Under the pieces are notes generated by a model that made no database searches, was not told where the DNA came from, and saw only the letters and a list, made by a program, of their open reading frames with translations. Shown one piece after another: positions 1 to 9,506 of a stretch of 64,000 nt of DNA (within the stretch, counting starts at the first letter, position 1; every line of letters begins with the position of its first letter). Source of the DNA: an uncultured Gammaproteobacteria bacterium (lineage in GTDB: Bacteria > Pseudomonadota > Gammaproteobacteria > Arenicellales > JAANXG01); contig CAMYKK010000016.1 in the NCBI GenBank assembly GCA_947258975.1, positions 19,555-83,554 on the forward strand. Direction: 5' to 3'. The translations under genes and the position numbers were made by a program.

Positions 1-1343
1 CTGATGCCCTATGGGGCGCGCAAACTCAGCGAAGCTTGCAGAATTTCAAGATCGGCACCGAAAAGATGCCACGCAAACTCATCCATGCGTTTGCGCATCT
101 CAAGAAGGCTTGTGCGTTGGTCAATCACCAACTCGGCGGTCTTGATCAGTCATTGCGAGATGCGATTGTCGAGGCATGTGACGAGATTTTAAGCGGACAG
201 CATGCGGATCAATTTCCATTATCGGTGTGGCAGACCGGTAGCGGCACGCAGTCCAACATGAACTGCAATGAGGTGATCGCGAATCGCGCCACGCAAATCC
301 TCGGCGGCGATTTCGCGAAGGAGAAACAGGTCCATCCCAACGATCATGTCAATATGTCACAGAGTTCAAACGACACGTTTCCAACTGCGATGCACATCGC
401 AACGGTGATGGAGGTCGAGGATGCTCTGTTGCCGGCCATTGAACTGCTTCGTGCCACCTTGGATGTGAAGGCAGAGGTCAACGCCAAGATCGTGAAAATC
501 GGCCGCACCCATCTGCAGGATGCGACACCGTTGACCCTGGGGCAGGAAATCGGCGGTTGGTCGGGAATGCTTGCAACCAATATCGCGCAGATCGCACAGG
601 CGCTGGGTTACGTGCGGGCGTTGGCCATCGGCGGTACCGCGGTGGGCACCGGTATCAATGCCCATCCCGAGTTTGCTGTGCGCGCCACGAAGGCGGTCGC
701 GCAGTCCACCGGCAAGGAATTTTTCTCGGCCGCAAACAAGTTTCAGGCATTGACGTCTCATGACGCGGTCACGCATCTCAGCGGCGCATTGAAGGCATTG
801 GCCGCCAACCTGATGAAAATCGCTAATGACGTGCGTTGGCTGGCCAGTGGACCGCGCTGCGGAATTGGCGAGATTTCAATCCCCGCCAACGAGCCGGGTA
901 GCTCGATTATGCCCGGTAAGGTGAACCCCACCCAGGCCGAGGCATTGACCATGGTAGTGTGTCAGGTTTTCGGTAACGACGCGGCGATTTGTTTCGCGGC
1001 CAGCCAGGGCAATTTCGAATTGAACGTTTATAAACCGGTGATTATTCATAACTTGTTGCAGTCCATCCGTTTGTTGGCGGATGCAATGCGTTCATTCAAC
1101 GATCATTGCGCGGTGGGCATCGAGCCGGTCGCCGAGACGATTGCAAAGAACCTTCATAACTCGCTGATGCTGGTCACCGCATTGAATCCATACATCGGTT
1201 ATGAGAATGCGGCGAAGGTTGCACAGACAGCGTTCGCGAATGATATCACCCTGAAACAGGCGGCCATTGACCTTGGTCTTTTGACCGCGGAGCAATTTGA
1301 CGAGTACGTCGTGCCGGAAGAGATGGTGAATCCCAAAGGATGA
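1..1343 (+). CDS. fumC: Class II fumarate hydratase, 5'-truncated by the window edge
   Basis: Interconverts fumarate and malate in the TCA cycle (cytosolic, iron-independent class II enzyme). The reading frame is open from base 3 and already reads [11 protein letters not shown], a conserved N-terminal stretch of FumC, so only about 15 residues are missing to the left. The [12 protein letters not shown] block, the [16 protein letters not shown] block and the fumarase/aspartase signature [11 protein letters not shown] (around bases 898-930) are all present, as is the usual C-terminal domain. About 446 residues are visible, against about 460 for the family. A TTG at 36 is an internal codon, not the start. 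Identification is firm; only the 5' end is unknown. Confidence 0.96.
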   Translation, partial: DALWGAQTQRSLQNFKIGTEKMPRKLIHAFAHLKKACALVNHQLGGLDQSLRDAIVEACDEILSGQHADQFPLSVWQTGSGTQSNMNCNEVIANRATQILGGDFAKEKQVHPNDHVNMSQSSNDTFPTAMHIATVMEVEDALLPAIELLRATLDVKAEVNAKIVKIGRTHLQDATPLTLGQEIGGWSGMLATNIAQIAQALGYVRALAIGGTAVGTGINAHPEFAVRATKAVAQSTGKEFFSAANKFQALTSHDAVTHLSGALKALAANLMKIANDVRWLASGPRCGIGEISIPANEPGSSIMPGKVNPTQAEALTMVVCQVFGNDAAICFAASQGNFELNVYKPVIIHNLLQSIRLLADAMRSFNDHCAVGIEPVAETIAKNLHNSLMLVTALNPYIGYENAAKVAQTAFANDITLKQAAIDLGLLTAEQFDEYVVPEEMVNPKG

Positions 1344-1910
1344 CGTTGTCTTAGCTTTCGCCTATCCCGGGGCGAAACATGAAAACTTGAAACGAGAAGT
1401 AACTCGACCCGTCAGGAGCCACATAAAAGTCCCCTGCTCGTAAGAACGATCTCTGGGCAAGTTTAGTTTGTATTAATCGGCACTTGATCTGTCAGTCAGT
1501 GCCCGATGTATTCGATTCCGAAAAGGCCGAAACCGGCCAAGGCGGCGGTTCGCTGAAACCGTGACATAACCCGATCACGCCAGATCGGCTCGTCTACCTT
1601 GAGAGGAAGAGCCGTGATCGATTTCTCAGATCGGGGCATGGATATTGCCGCAAGAAACGAGGCGATAAGCGACCAAAACTGATTATACAGCGTGGATGCG
1701 GCAACGGTCCGATTATAGTTTACAAAAACGATCGTCAGATGGCCACGGCCTAGACGGAGTAAAATAACCTGAAACCGACGTAATACCGTTGACCCCAAGG
1801 CCCCCAATAAATAGCATGCCACGTGCAACATTTGACAAAAATCTGTGCAGGAACTTGGGCGCCGGAGTCACGTGCTACAGGTTTGTCTGCGGACACGGAG
1901 AATTTTTATT
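1344..1910. other. Intergenic region, no convincing gene
   Basis: 567 bases between fumC and the dehydrogenase. A 111-codon minus-strand frame (1496-1831) lacks a Shine-Dalgarno sequence and resembles no family I know, so I do not call it. A TTGACA-like hexamer sits near 1834 but has no matching -10 box at the right spacing. Confidence 0.5.
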
Positions 1911-2924
1911 ATGCGTGCGTGGGAAATCATTACCGACGGTGGTATTGATGCTCTAAGCTTGAACGAGCGGCGAATGTCCGAGCCTGGTCCGGGTCAAGTT
2001 CTGGTCAAGGTTCATGCGTCGTCGGTCAACTATCGCGATCTTTCAACAATTGAAGATCCAACCAGCCGTAAGCTTTCATTCCCAACGATACCGAACTCAG
2101 ATGCGGCAGGTGAAGTGGTGGCGGTTGGTACTGGTACGGTCGGGGTCGCTGTCGGCGATCGCGTGATGGGTTGTTTTTTTCAGGACTGGGAAGCCGGACC
2201 GATCTCATCCACGGCAATGGCGTCTGCGCTCGGCGGTGCGAAACCTGGTGTTCTGGCTGAGTATGTAGTATTGGATGCTCGTGGCGTAGTGCCGGTGCCA
2301 GCGCACCTGTCGTGGGCGGAAGCAGCGACTCTACCTTGTGCGGCGCTGACGGCCTGGCACGCCTTGACGCAACCCCGTCCGGTGCGTCCAGGCGAGACCG
2401 TTTTATTACTTGGCACTGGTGGCGTCTCTGTCTTTGCGCAGCAGTTTTGTCAGATTATGGGCGTGCGCACGATCGTGACGTCATCGAGCAACACGAAGCT
2501 GGAAAGAATGCGGTCATTGGGCGCATGGGAAACCATCAACTACCGAGAAACAATCGATTGGGATTCCAAAGTTGTTGAGCTAACGGACGGTGTTGGCGCT
2601 GATTGTGTCATCGAGGTGGGTGGTCCGGGGACCTTACAGAAATCGATTGACGCCGCCCGGATCGGCGGGTTCATCGCGCTAATTGGTATTCTGACCGGCG
2701 TTGAGGGGGCGGTGTCGCCTTCGAACATCATGCGAAAATCAATCACTGTGCAGGGAATCTATGTCGGTTCACGACAGATGTACGTCGAAATGAATAAAGC
2801 AATCTCACTGCACAAGATGAAGCCTGTGATCGATGAGGAGTTTGAGTTTTCAGACGCGCGCGCAGCTTACCATCGAATGCGGAGCGCGCAACACTTCGGG
2901 AAATTGGTGATCGGCGTGGGCTGA
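1911..2924 (+). CDS. Zinc-free medium-chain alcohol dehydrogenase / quinone oxidoreductase family protein
   Basis: A medium-chain dehydrogenase/reductase of 337 residues that probably reduces a small carbonyl or quinone substrate with NAD(P)H in the cytosol. It has the N-terminal GroES-like fold (HASSVNYRDL near residue 40) and a central Rossmann domain (LLLGTGGVSVFAQQF). The catalytic-zinc cysteine expected in true alcohol dehydrogenases is replaced by the NYRD motif typical of quinone-oxidoreductase-type members. The ATG at 1911 is chosen over upstream starts because GGAG lies about 10 bases before it and the protein then begins at the conserved MRAWEI. It stands alone, with no partner genes. 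The substrate cannot be assigned. Confidence 0.85.
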   Translation: MRAWEIITDGGIDALSLNERRMSEPGPGQVLVKVHASSVNYRDLSTIEDPTSRKLSFPTIPNSDAAGEVVAVGTGTVGVAVGDRVMGCFFQDWEAGPISSTAMASALGGAKPGVLAEYVVLDARGVVPVPAHLSWAEAATLPCAALTAWHALTQPRPVRPGETVLLLGTGGVSVFAQQFCQIMGVRTIVTSSSNTKLERMRSLGAWETINYRETIDWDSKVVELTDGVGADCVIEVGGPGTLQKSIDAARIGGFIALIGILTGVEGAVSPSNIMRKSITVQGIYVGSRQMYVEMNKAISLHKMKPVIDEEFEFSDARAAYHRMRSAQHFGKLVIGVG

Positions 2925-3243
2925 ACCTAAATGCTCCCATGGTTTTGACCGAGTTCCCACTTGGGTCGCTTCATGGCATCGGCCCAATCCGGTCCTTAAG
3001 GGCTTGTTGCGTGAACGGCTGGTCGAGACTCTAACTTGGACGTTCGCAGTCAAGCGTCGTAAAACCCAAGGTGGCGTCCGTGTTGGAATTTGCAATTCTG
3101 TCTTACGCAGCGCCGACTTTTAAGCTAACGTGAAAAGAGAACCTTCCGGCGTAGGACTGCTCAAACCGTGGGAACGGGATTCTATCTGCCGGTATTCCTT
3201 GTGTCCTTGTTGTCATGCATACTCGTGAGAATAAATACGAAGA
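2925..3243. other. Intergenic region, nothing recognised
   Basis: 319 bases between the dehydrogenase and feoB. Short frames on both strands have no ribosome binding site and no familiar sequence. I see no FNR box, Fur-like palindrome or terminator that I would defend. Confidence 0.5.
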
Positions 3244-5298
3244 ATGACAAAACCAACCAACGAAACCCCTATTCCACTTCGTACACCTCTGTTTCGTGGC
3301 GATCGGCGCTTACGTATCGCGCTGGTCGGGATGCCCAACAGCGGCAAGAGCACGCTGTTCAAGGCGGTATCGAGTACATCGATCAATACCGGGCAGTTGG
3401 CCGGCACCCAACGTGCTTATGGAGAGTGTGCGGTTCAGATCGGCTTTGACGAGGCGCGCCTGGTCGATCTGCCGAGTATTCATTCCCTGAACAATCTGCA
3501 GCATGATGATCTGGTCGCCTTGCAGTATCTGCTGTGGGGTGACGAGTTGCCGCTGATTTCAGTGCATGAGCCGGGTGAACCACCCGCCCCCTTTACCCCG
3601 CCCGACGTCATTATCCAAGTGGTCGATGCCACGGCACTGGAGCGCCACTTGGAGCTCAATCTGGAACTTAGCCAGTTGGGGCGGCCCATAGTTATCGCAT
3701 TGAATATGATGGATGAGGCCTCGAAAAAGGGACAGTACATCAACACGAATGCCCTGAGTAGATTACTTGGAGTACCGGTGGTACCCACGGTAGCGCTGAT
3801 GGGACACGGCATCTCGGACTTATTTGCGGCAGCGGTGGACGCCGTGCGCGAGGGGGAATATCCACTTCCGCAACGCGCCAGTAAGCACATCTGCGATCGC
3901 CTCCAACCCTTGAGTAAAGCCTTGAATCGCCCCGCGCTGCAAAGGGCATTCCGCGTTCCGCACTCATTTCTGCTGATGCAGGTGGCGGCGGGCGATCAAT
4001 ACTTTTTAGATGAAATGCAACAACACTTCCCTACGATGCTGCCGGAGTTGTTGCGTTTGCGAACCGAGGCGGCGCAAACGCTACCCCGGCCACTCGAGGA
4101 GGAGTTGCATGCCGACCGGCATCACCGCGCAGCCAGTTTGTTTGAGACGGTGACCCGCGTGGGTTCTCCGCACGAAGCGAGGGGTTGGCGCTATTGGCTG
4201 GACGAATTGTTTCTGCATCCCAAGTGGGGATTAGTCGGCAGCCTGGCGGTGTTCGCCGCTGTGCTGTTTGTTGTGGTTGAGGTCAGCGCCTGGCTCGATG
4301 GGATGACGGCGGCACGGCTGGTCGATTGGGTGTCTGGTTGGCAGCCACAAGCGATTGGTGGCGTCGTCGGACGCGCGGTCGTGGATGGTCTGATCGGTCT
4401 GATCGGAATTGTCGTACCGTACATGATTCCGCTGGTGTTGTTGTTGGTAACGCTGGAGGAGGCGGGCGTCATGCAACGAATCGCCTTCGTCGTCGACCGT
4501 GGTTTTCATCAGATCGGGTTACACGGCGGGGTTGCCGTGCCTTTCCTGCTTGGGCTGGGTTGTAATGTGCCGGCGATTTCCGGTGCCGCCGCCGCCGCTC
4601 ACGGACGCGATCGCGTCGTCGCGTCGCTGCTGATCACTTTCGTCCCCTGTTCGGCGCGTTCCGCCATTATCTTAGCCTTGGGCGGCAAGTATCTGGGGGG
4701 AGTCGGGATTTTTGCGATCTTCATGCTGACGATCGGCGTGATTGCGGTGCTAGGACGCCTACTTACGCTCCGCTATCCCGCAACCGGCCCCGGACAGGTA
4801 CTGGATATCCCGCCCTACGCCATGCCAACCTGGCGTTCTCTGCTTTATCACACCTGGGCGCGCACTCGCGACATCTTAACCATCGTCACGCCTTTATTGG
4901 TAGGCGGCAGCGTCGTGTTGGCGTTGCTCAGCCATGCCGGTGCGGACCACATCATCAACGCGATGTTCACACCGGTGACCTCCTGGTGGTTGGGCTTGCC
5001 GATGGTGCTGGGTGTGCCAATTCTGTTCGGCATTCTGCGCAAGGAGTTATCATTGTTGATGATCTATCAGGCACTGGGTACGTTCGAAGTTGGCGCTTAT
5101 TTAGATTGGGTGCAGATCGTGACCTTCCTGCTATTCCTGACATTCTACATCCCGTGCATTTCGACGTTTGCGGTGATGCTGCAAACCATAGGCCGTAAAG
5201 AAGCACTGTTCTCGATCTCTCTGTCGGTAGGTGTGGCGCTGCTGGTGAGCGGGATTGCGCGGTTACTGTTGGAAGGCGCGCGGTATTTTATTATTTAA
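3244..5298 (+). CDS. feoB: FeoB-family ferrous iron transporter, divergent G domain
   Basis: An inner-membrane GTPase-linked Fe(II) importer of 684 residues; many FeoB proteins are around 750-800. Residues 1-200 form the G domain: the P-loop is GMPNSGKST (usual GNPNSGKT), G3 is DLPSIHSL (usual DLPGxYSL), and G4 is NMMD. Residues 340-684 form a hydrophobic permease with about eight membrane segments, including the conserved GLGCNVPAISG and FVPCSARS blocks and ILRKELSLLM near the end. No feoA or feoC gene is adjacent. The permease half is convincingly FeoB. The altered G1 and G3 motifs could mean changed nucleotide use or a different metal, which is inference. Confidence 0.88.
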   Translation: MTKPTNETPIPLRTPLFRGDRRLRIALVGMPNSGKSTLFKAVSSTSINTGQLAGTQRAYGECAVQIGFDEARLVDLPSIHSLNNLQHDDLVALQYLLWGDELPLISVHEPGEPPAPFTPPDVIIQVVDATALERHLELNLELSQLGRPIVIALNMMDEASKKGQYINTNALSRLLGVPVVPTVALMGHGISDLFAAAVDAVREGEYPLPQRASKHICDRLQPLSKALNRPALQRAFRVPHSFLLMQVAAGDQYFLDEMQQHFPTMLPELLRLRTEAAQTLPRPLEEELHADRHHRAASLFETVTRVGSPHEARGWRYWLDELFLHPKWGLVGSLAVFAAVLFVVVEVSAWLDGMTAARLVDWVSGWQPQAIGGVVGRAVVDGLIGLIGIVVPYMIPLVLLLVTLEEAGVMQRIAFVVDRGFHQIGLHGGVAVPFLLGLGCNVPAISGAAAAAHGRDRVVASLLITFVPCSARSAIILALGGKYLGGVGIFAIFMLTIGVIAVLGRLLTLRYPATGPGQVLDIPPYAMPTWRSLLYHTWARTRDILTIVTPLLVGGSVVLALLSHAGADHIINAMFTPVTSWWLGLPMVLGVPILFGILRKELSLLMIYQALGTFEVGAYLDWVQIVTFLLFLTFYIPCISTFAVMLQTIGRKEALFSISLSVGVALLVSGIARLLLEGARYFII

Positions 5299-5462
5299 AA
5301 TATGTGCGACGACAAAAAGTAAGTCGCAAAGGAAATAAGCCGGAAAACCGCTGGTCAGGGCTCGTGTCGACTACGGTCGTTAACGGCCTGCAGACATTGG
5401 TCAAACGCGAACGCCGCTATTTGAAAGGTCCGCTTTCTCGATGTTGGGGGGCTTTTGTCCCC

Positions 5463-5510
5463 GCACTGCGACTACGCGCAGCACAAGCACTGCGATTTCG
5501 CGCAGCGTCG
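5463..5510. repeat. Two 24-bp near-direct repeats, each a small palindrome
   Basis: The unit begins GCACTGCG and each copy contains a CTGCG...CGCAG stem around a different 6-base loop (ACTACG, then ATTTCG). The pair sits between feoB and the convergent FMN reductase gene. It may be a degraded REP-type repeat or a weak bidirectional hairpin; there is no T-tract. Confidence 0.5.
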
Positions 5511-5556
5511 TTTGAGATCTGGCGGTCTCTGGCAGATCAATTCTGAGTTGTTACCG

Positions 5557-6114
5557 TTAATTCTCCGCCGCCGTGTAGGCCGCAAAACCGGCGATGAAAT
5601 CTCGCAGCCGGTCGCTCAGCGCATCATCTTGAATGATCCCGTATTGGTCGAAGACCTGATGGGCGCCGGATACGTAGAGGCTGCGACCAAACCAGGGTTT
5701 GGTCCCCAGGGCGCGCAGCACCGGCAGCCAGGCGGTCTGGGAGAGTGCAGTGCCCATGCCACCCGGAGTTGCACCGATGATTGCTACCGGCCGTCCCCGG
5801 AATACGCGGGCTTGGTCTTGCGGTGGCCGCGACAACCAGTCAACGGCGTTTTTGAGTACACCGGGTAGAGAATTGTTGTACTCCGGGGATGCGATTAATA
5901 GAGCATCGGTGGCGGCGATACGATCTTTCAATCGCTCCACCTGTTGAGGAATGCCCTCGGCCAGTTCGATGTCGCCATTGTAAAGCGGTATGCCGGCGAG
6001 GGTTTCGATCTCTACCCGGCAATGCGCTGGCGTCATCGCCTGGGCCGCTTTAAGTAGCCGCAAGTTGAAGGAATCTATGCGCAGACTTCCCGGAATGCCG
6101 AGGATCGTAATCAC
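5557..6114 (-). CDS. NADPH-dependent FMN reductase family protein (ChrR-like)
   Basis: A 185-residue flavodoxin-fold enzyme that uses NAD(P)H to reduce FMN, quinones or similar acceptors in the cytosol. The FMN phosphate loop GIPGSLRIDSFNLRLL lies at the N-terminus, and the characteristic SPEYNNSLPGVLKNAVDWLSR block is around residues 76-96. A GATPGGMGT loop follows near residue 114. Length matches the NADPH_FMN_red family. It is monocistronic and convergent with feoB. Chromate or quinone reductase activity is a family possibility, not something the sequence proves. Confidence 0.9.
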   Translation of the reverse strand: MITILGIPGSLRIDSFNLRLLKAAQAMTPAHCRVEIETLAGIPLYNGDIELAEGIPQQVERLKDRIAATDALLIASPEYNNSLPGVLKNAVDWLSRPPQDQARVFRGRPVAIIGATPGGMGTALSQTAWLPVLRALGTKPWFGRSLYVSGAHQVFDQYGIIQDDALSDRLRDFIAGFAAYTAAEN

Positions 6115-6286
6115 AATCGGTTGCTTCGGTTGACCGCTGTTACACTAGCAGCCCGTTGTGCCATGGACAAGCCGAGGCATGTGTAAGTGATAAATAATAG
6201 CCGCCGCGAGCGGCCAGCGGCTTTGTTTTGCGCGCGGCCTGGAGTACAGTTTACTCCCCGGTCAAGAAGCGCTCAGGAATAACGAT

Positions 6287-7105
6287 ATGTCCACGCAAGC
6301 GGCGCCACGAAAATCCATCAACGTCACGACGTTCAAGAAAATGAAGCAGGCGGGAGAAAAATTCGCCAGCCTTACCGCCTACGACTATTGCACTGCACAT
6401 GTAGTCAGCAGTGCAGGGGTGGAAATGATCCTGGTTGGTGATTCGCTGGGTATGGTTATCCAAGGTCACGACAGCAGCCTGCCGGTTACAGTAGAAGACG
6501 TTGCATATCACATGGGTTGTGTAAAACGCGGCAACCAAGGAGCGTTTTTGATGGTTGATCTGCCGTTTATGAGTTATTACTCGGAACTCAAGACCCTGGA
6601 AAACTCCGCGACCTTGATGCGCGAGGGCGCGCAGATGGTGAAGCTCGAAGGTGGGGCATGGCTAGCCGACTCTACGGGTTTACTGGTTCAGCACGGCATT
6701 CCGGTTTGCGCCCACATGGGTCTCACGCCGCAGTCAGTGAATCATCTAGGCGGTTATCGCGTACAAGGCCGTGACCCGCAAAAGGCCAAGGAAATGGTCG
6801 CGGAGGCACTGGTCCTGCAAGATGCCGGCGCCAGTATCTTGTTGCTGGAATGCGTGCCGACCGATCTCGGGCGGGCAATCACCGACAAGTTGGAAATCCC
6901 GGTCATCGGAATCGGCGCCGGTCCACATACCGACGGACAGATTATGGTGTTGCATGACATGCTTGGGCTATATCCGGGCAAGCCCGCCAAGTTTGTGAAA
7001 AATTTTCTTGCCGGCAACGCCGAAGGCGTGCAGGGTGCCATTGTTGACTATGTCAAGGCCGTGAAGGCGGGCACGTTTCCCGCTCCAGAACATTGTTATA
7101 CCTGA
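6287..7105 (+). CDS. panB: 3-methyl-2-oxobutanoate hydroxymethyltransferase
   Basis: First committed step of pantothenate (coenzyme A) synthesis: transfers a hydroxymethyl group from 5,10-methylene-tetrahydrofolate to alpha-ketoisovalerate, giving ketopantoate. At 272 residues it is of standard length for this TIM-barrel enzyme. Signature stretches are SLTAYDY, LVGDSLGMVIQGHDSSLPVT (metal and substrate contacts), VKLEGG, the AHMGLTPQSVNHLGGY block and GIGAGPHTDGQIMVLHDMLG. panC is not next to it, although the two often pair. It converges with ccmI, 32 bases away. Confidence 0.96.
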   Translation: MSTQAAPRKSINVTTFKKMKQAGEKFASLTAYDYCTAHVVSSAGVEMILVGDSLGMVIQGHDSSLPVTVEDVAYHMGCVKRGNQGAFLMVDLPFMSYYSELKTLENSATLMREGAQMVKLEGGAWLADSTGLLVQHGIPVCAHMGLTPQSVNHLGGYRVQGRDPQKAKEMVAEALVLQDAGASILLLECVPTDLGRAITDKLEIPVIGIGAGPHTDGQIMVLHDMLGLYPGKPAKFVKNFLAGNAEGVQGAIVDYVKAVKAGTFPAPEHCYT

Positions 7106-7137
7106 GCGGGGGACGGCACCGGGTAGAAATATTCGGG

Positions 7138-8490
7138 CTACGGGATGATCTGGGAGATGGTGATCGATACCGGCTTGTTGCTACCGGTTTTTACGGGCGC
7201 GAGCTCGCCCTTCAGATCTCCGCTTTGCGGATTTGCGGTGCCGCTCTTGGAGATTCGCGCGCCTATCATCACCTGGTCGAATTTGGACAGCTTCATCGTG
7301 GGCATGACTGCCGAGCTGTCATCGAGGGTCACGGTGACCGGCAGATCAGCGGCTTGCCTCCTGACCACCGCAACGGGCATCGGCGGACCGTTGAGGGCAC
7401 GCGCAAAAATATACACGGCATCCGTGGGGGCGACGTTTTGCTTTAATGATTCGTTGATGGATACCCGAACGGTGACAGTTGCGGTCGCGCCTGAGGTGAC
7501 CGGGACACTGCCGGCTGCGCTGGATCGCGTCTCTGCCGGTGTCGACGGGACCGCGGTGGCCTCGGTTTGACTCGCGGTCGCCGCGGTTGGGGTAGACGCG
7601 GATCCGGTTGTTGATTGACCGCCCAATCGCTGCGTTGCATCCGCGATTTGTTGTTGCAATTCCGCCAAGTTCTTGGGGTTGTCGGCAAACGCCGGTTCCA
7701 ACTTACGCCAGTGGGCGAGCGCAGCGTGGAGGTCGTTCTGCTGACGCGCCGCCATGCCCGCCATCCACAATGCCTGGGTATTGTTTGGGTCGATGGTCAG
7801 GGCTTGATTGACGAGTTGTGCCGGTTTGCCCGCCAAGCGTCCGCCACTCACCATTGCCAAGGCATCCGCATACCGCACCAGTACGTTAGGGTCGTCTCCC
7901 ACCAGTTTTTGCAGATTTTCCATTGCCATTGCCGCATCGGAATAGCGTTTCATAGCCATATAGGTATTCGCCAACATCGACCACCCTTGGGGGTCACTGG
8001 GATCGGCTTTGAGCCGGGCGGCCAAGTTTGCCACCATTTTATCCATCGAATCAGGATGTCGGTTGTCCGCTCCTGCCCCCGCCCCCGCCCCTGACCTCGC
8101 GGCTTGGAGTTCGACACTACTGATAGTTGTTGGACTGCCAATACCGAGATAGAGCGCTCCAGCGAGCACCGGAACACCGAAACCGACCACCATCACCGCC
8201 CAGTGCCCCGAGTGCACGGTTGAGCTAGACATTTCACGTTGTTTTGTAATCAGATCGTCCGCCAGCCCACGCTCGATGTCTTCGCGCCCTTGTGCGAATT
8301 CTGGTTCGGAAATTTCGCCCCGCTCTAGCTGGAGTTTGAGTTCGTCCAGCCGCTCGCGGGCGATAGCAAGGTTCTGTGCGGTTCGATCAGCACTTTCGCG
8401 AGCGCCGCGGCCAAACAGGGCCGGTAACACCAAAGCCAATGCTGCCAATAACAAAGCGGCGGCGATGAGAAAGAATACAACGACATTCAT
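7138..8490 (-). CDS. ccmI: Cytochrome c maturation protein CcmI (CycH)
   Basis: Apocytochrome c chaperone of System I; it hands apoprotein to the CcmF/CcmH haem ligation complex. The 450-residue protein starts with a membrane anchor (VVFFLIAAALLLAALALVLPALF), then a cytoplasmic coiled region, a second membrane span near residue 100, TPR repeats at about residues 150-290, and a periplasmic C-terminal beta domain beginning around residue 345 (TVTVRVSINESLKQNV). The linker near residues 285-335 is low-complexity Ser/Thr/Ala-rich. It is the last gene of the ccm operon, 15 bases after ccmH. Confidence 0.93.
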   Translation of the reverse strand: MNVVVFFLIAAALLLAALALVLPALFGRGARESADRTAQNLAIARERLDELKLQLERGEISEPEFAQGREDIERGLADDLITKQREMSSSTVHSGHWAVMVVGFGVPVLAGALYLGIGSPTTISSVELQAARSGAGAGAGADNRHPDSMDKMVANLAARLKADPSDPQGWSMLANTYMAMKRYSDAAMAMENLQKLVGDDPNVLVRYADALAMVSGGRLAGKPAQLVNQALTIDPNNTQALWMAGMAARQQNDLHAALAHWRKLEPAFADNPKNLAELQQQIADATQRLGGQSTTGSASTPTAATASQTEATAVPSTPAETRSSAAGSVPVTSGATATVTVRVSINESLKQNVAPTDAVYIFARALNGPPMPVAVVRRQAADLPVTVTLDDSSAVMPTMKLSKFDQVMIGARISKSGTANPQSGDLKGELAPVKTGSNKPVSITISQIIP

Positions 8491-8505
8491 GGCAGAGTAA
8501 TGGGT

Positions 8506-8961
8506 TTAGTCATCCCGGTCCAGGAGATGGCGGACCTGGGTCCGCTCGACGTCACTCAAGGCTTCGTCCGGTGTTCGATTACGCCGCCGGATCACGAGCG
8601 CCAGGCCCAGTATTCCCAGTCCCAATAAAACGAACGGACCAATCCACAGTGGCAAAGTGGTGGATTTGAACGGCGGACGGTAGAGCACGAAGTCGCCATA
8701 ACGGGCGACCATATAATTCACGATTTCGGCGTCGCTGGCGCCGCTCGTTATCATTTTGTAGGTCTGTTCCCGCAGATCTTTTGCCAGATCGGCGTTGGAA
8801 TCGGCGAGGTTCTGGTTTTGACACACCAGACAGCGCAGCTCGTTGATCAAAGCCTTGTAGCGGTCTTCTTGTGCGGAATCGGCAAACGTCCGCATCTCGA
8901 TCACTGCTTGCGCAGGGAAGGAGACGAACAGCAGTGACCAGATGATCAGGAAATGTTTCAC
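8506..8961 (-). CDS. ccmH: Cytochrome c maturation protein CcmH (CycL type)
   Basis: Membrane-anchored periplasmic thiol protein that resolves or keeps reduced the CXXCH cysteines of apocytochromes. It has a signal-like N-terminus, the invariant LRCLVCQNQNLADSNADLA motif (redox CXXC) at about residues 42-60, and a C-terminal membrane helix (LPLWIGPFVLLGLGILGLALV). At 151 residues it is the short single-domain form, with the CycH part encoded separately by ccmI. Its start overlaps the ccmG stop by four bases, pointing to translational coupling. Confidence 0.95.
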   Translation of the reverse strand: MKHFLIIWSLLFVSFPAQAVIEMRTFADSAQEDRYKALINELRCLVCQNQNLADSNADLAKDLREQTYKMITSGASDAEIVNYMVARYGDFVLYRPPFKSTTLPLWIGPFVLLGLGILGLALVIRRRNRTPDEALSDVERTQVRHLLDRDD

Positions 8962-9500
8962 GCCTTGTTTTGCCGTAAGGTGTTCACCAGTGGAATGATG
9001 GTGCTGTGGAGTTCTTCGGCGGTGATAGGACCAATATGTTTGTAGCGCACGATTCCCTGTTGGTCAATTACAAAAGTTTCAGGCACGCCGTAGACGCCCC
9101 AATCTATGCCGACTTTGCCGTCGACATCTATCGCGGACGATTGATAGGGATCGCCCAGCTGCTGTAACCAGCGCTTGGCATCGCCGGGACGGTCCTTGTA
9201 GTTCAGCCCGATGATCGGTGCGATGTCCTCGCGAGCCAGGTCTTTCAGCACTTCGTGCTCCGCGCGGCATGCAACACACCACGACGCCCACACGTTCAGC
9301 AGCCAGACCCGTCCGGTAAAGTCCTGGGGGCTTAGATTGACGTCAACGTTGTGCAGCGATGGCAACGAGAACTCGGGCGCCGGTTTGTCGATGAACGGTG
9401 ACGGCACCTCGCGTGGGTCGAGTTTGAGCCCGATGCCGAGAAACACGACGAGCACGGCGAAAACGACTATCGGAAGAACAAAACGTGTCTTCAAGCTCAA
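8958..9500 (-). CDS. ccmG: Thiol:disulfide interchange protein CcmG/DsbE
   Basis: Periplasmic, membrane-tethered thioredoxin-like protein that reduces apocytochrome c or CcmH before haem attachment. It is 180 residues with an N-terminal anchor (FVLPIVVFAVLVVFLGIGL) and the active site WASWCVACRAEH (CXXC) near residue 74. A cis-proline region GVYGVPETFVID follows. It lies 6 bases downstream of ccmF and overlaps ccmH. Confidence 0.95.
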   Translation of the reverse strand: MSLKTRFVLPIVVFAVLVVFLGIGLKLDPREVPSPFIDKPAPEFSLPSLHNVDVNLSPQDFTGRVWLLNVWASWCVACRAEHEVLKDLAREDIAPIIGLNYKDRPGDAKRWLQQLGDPYQSSAIDVDGKVGIDWGVYGVPETFVIDQQGIVRYKHIGPITAEELHSTIIPLVNTLRQNKA

Positions 9501-9506
9501 TACCTT

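Noticed and set aside
1496..1831. 111-codon minus-strand frame after fumC
   Set aside because: No Shine-Dalgarno, no hydrophobic or domain pattern that I recognise, and no partner genes. Could be real but is not supported.
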